DNA from: Flavobacteriaceae bacterium
GTDB lineage: Bacteria; Bacteroidota; Bacteroidia; Flavobacteriales; Flavobacteriaceae
Direction of reading: 5' to 3'
Assembly: GCA_947482805.1 (NCBI GenBank)
Contig: CANKLK010000123.1
Span: 1-6,146 of the forward strand
DNA length: 6,146 nt
Numbering within the stretch: position 1 is the stretch's first letter; each line of letters starts with the position of its first letter. Position numbers and translations under genes: made by a program. Positions 4,945 through 6,146 of this stretch are shown in pieces. The notes beneath the pieces were generated by a model. The model made no database searches and was not told where the DNA came from. It was given only the letters and a program-made list of their open reading frames with translations.

Positions 4945-6146
4945 ATGGCCAATTTAAAAACTAAATTTTATTCTTTTGGTGCCATAGATGTTGCCATTCT
5001 GATCAATGCTGTAGGATTAAATTTTATAAAATTTGTGCCAATTGGTTTAATTGTATTAGTACTTGCTTGGTTGTACGAATCATTTATTGCAAAAACAATA
5101 AACCTAGACTTCAAGACTAAGTCTGTAAAAAAATCGCTGATAATACTCACTATTCCTTTTTCTTTAGCCCTTTTAGGTTTGATTCAAACTTCAAATTTAT
5201 CTAAAGGATTTGAAGATTTATCTCGCCTTTTACCTTTTTTAGTTTTTCCGGTTTTACTATTAAGTTTACCACATGATAGAAAAAAAAAGCTACTTACAAC
5301 AGTACTTTTTGGATTTACTTTCGGACTATTTATCCGTTTTGGACTTGACTTCTATAAATCTGCAATTGACTACACTTATGATTACAAAATTCAAAATTTT
5401 TTCTACACATACTTAGATTCCGACACAAATATTATATCAATCATAACACTTTTTTCTGTCCTTTATTTATTAGATTACTTGCTTTCAAAAAATGAAATTT
5501 CAAACAGAAAAAATGTTCTAATTCACTTAATTGTTCTATTCTTAAGCTTCTGCATTTTGCTATTACAAAGTAGACTTGTGATTTTATTTTTCTTTGTATC
5601 CTTGGGAATTATTTTCATTATTTATTGGAAAAATAAACAAAAATGGAGTATCTTCATAACAGGTATTTTTTGTGGTTTATTGATGCTCATACCAGTTTTT
5701 AAAGGTAGATTTCAAGTTGTTGTCACCGAAAGTAAAAAGCTGAACACTACTGACACAAATATTGTTTCAGATTCCATTCCCATTGAAAGTTTGCCTTGTA
5801 TGTCATCCGAAGAATTACGTTTTAATTCACTGAAATCTAGTTGGAAAATCTTTCTTCAACATCCAATCATAGGTGTTGGAACTGGAGATTGGCGCGATGA
5901 ACTCTTAAAAGAATACATAGATTCAAATTTGCAGTGTAACGCTCATGAGCAAACAGCTCCGCACAATCAATACTTGCGAACCCTTTTGAAATATGGTATC
6001 CTTGGTTTCTTAATTTACTTATATTATATTTTTAAATTATTCCATTTTTCCCGTTCCAAAAAGCTATTCGGACAAATTCCATTTTTATTGACATTGATTT
6101 TTTGCGGTTTAGGTTATGATTTGTTAGACGTTGGTTCTTCAGCGCC
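4945..6146 (+). CDS. O-antigen ligase/polymerase family membrane protein (Wzy_C superfamily), 5' part, runs off the right edge
   Basis: The frame is open from the ATG at 4945 to the window end, giving 400 complete codons. A TAA immediately before this ATG and the lack of another in-frame ATG for more than 200 codons fix the start. Predicted membrane helices lie at roughly 12-28, 32-48, 63-81, 95-110, 116-134, 161-181, 189-208, 210-228 and 235-252. A large periplasmic loop (about 253-345) follows, then helices at 346-363 and 378-396. The loop carries the Wzy_C hallmarks: W300, HPIIGVGTGDW (306-316) and APHNQYLRTLLKYGILGF (338-355). R210 (in LLLQSRLVIL) and H340 (in PHNQYL) occupy the places of the essential Arg and His of WaaL-type ligases. 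Such proteins join lipid-linked glycan either to another unit (Wzy polymerase), to lipid A core (WaaL), or to a protein; sequence alone does not separate these. C285 and C331 both lie in the loop. It fits as the periplasmic step after the flippase at 265. Confidence 0.88.
   Translation, partial: MANLKTKFYSFGAIDVAILINAVGLNFIKFVPIGLIVLVLAWLYESFIAKTINLDFKTKSVKKSLIILTIPFSLALLGLIQTSNLSKGFEDLSRLLPFLVFPVLLLSLPHDRKKKLLTTVLFGFTFGLFIRFGLDFYKSAIDYTYDYKIQNFFYTYLDSDTNIISIITLFSVLYLLDYLLSKNEISNRKNVLIHLIVLFLSFCILLLQSRLVILFFFVSLGIIFIIYWKNKQKWSIFITGIFCGLLMLIPVFKGRFQVVVTESKKLNTTDTNIVSDSIPIESLPCMSSEELRFNSLKSSWKIFLQHPIIGVGTGDWRDELLKEYIDSNLQCNAHEQTAPHNQYLRTLLKYGILGFLIYLYYIFKLFHFSRSKKLFGQIPFLLTLIFCGLGYDLLDVGSSA

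Noticed and set aside
4968..5150. 60-codon minus-strand frame
   Set aside because: Antisense to the start of the ligase/polymerase gene, whose plus-strand frame is well supported.
1..6146. CRISPR array, insertion sequence, tRNA/rRNA, toxin-antitoxin or phage-defense genes
   Set aside because: No regularly spaced repeats, transposase-like frames, terminal inverted repeats, tRNA-like structure or defense domains were seen; the intact genes are explained by polysaccharide synthesis plus one metabolic gene.

Overview
The window is AT-rich (roughly two thirds A+T by eye). It carries part of a surface-polysaccharide (O-antigen, capsule or exopolysaccharide) biosynthesis locus of a member of the Bacteroidota, most likely of the Flavobacteriia type. 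Three things support this. Shine-Dalgarno sequences are largely absent. TAnnTTTG promoter -7 elements, the Bacteroidota signature, lie in front of several genes. The protein sequences also have the flavor of that group. I cannot name a genus.

Layout from left to right. (1) Minus strand, 1-216: the N-terminal 72 residues of a 3-hydroxybutyryl-CoA dehydrogenase, a housekeeping gene that marks the left edge of the cluster. (2) Plus strand, 265-1566: a 12-helix Wzx-like polysaccharide flippase, divergent from the dehydrogenase across only 48 bp that hold two back-to-back -7 elements. (3) Minus strand, 1658-2233: a left-handed beta-helix (hexapeptide-repeat) acyltransferase, convergent with the flippase. 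(4) 2234-2532: no intact gene. This stretch holds what looks like a decayed, frame-shifted coding remnant, possibly of a polysaccharide-deacetylase-type protein, followed by a putative promoter for the next operon. (5) Plus strand, 2533-3567 and 3564-4673: two GT-B fold, GT4-type glycosyltransferases overlapping by ATGA. (6) 4674-4944: a possible 35-codon GTG-started small ORF or gene stub, then very AT-rich spacer. (7) Plus strand, 4945 to the right edge: the first 400 residues of an O-antigen ligase/polymerase (Wzy_C superfamily) membrane protein, still open at the end of the window.

Together the genes fit a Wzx/Wzy-type pathway. The glycosyltransferases would add sugars to a lipid-linked oligosaccharide at the cytoplasmic face, the acyltransferase would decorate a sugar, the flippase would move the unit across the inner membrane, and the ligase/polymerase-like protein would join units together or attach the glycan to an acceptor on the periplasmic side. 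The mixed gene orientation and the gene debris between cassettes suggest a mosaic locus assembled by exchange. I see no RNA gene, CRISPR array, insertion sequence or clearly novel system; the most interesting items are the gene remnants and the compact divergent promoter region.
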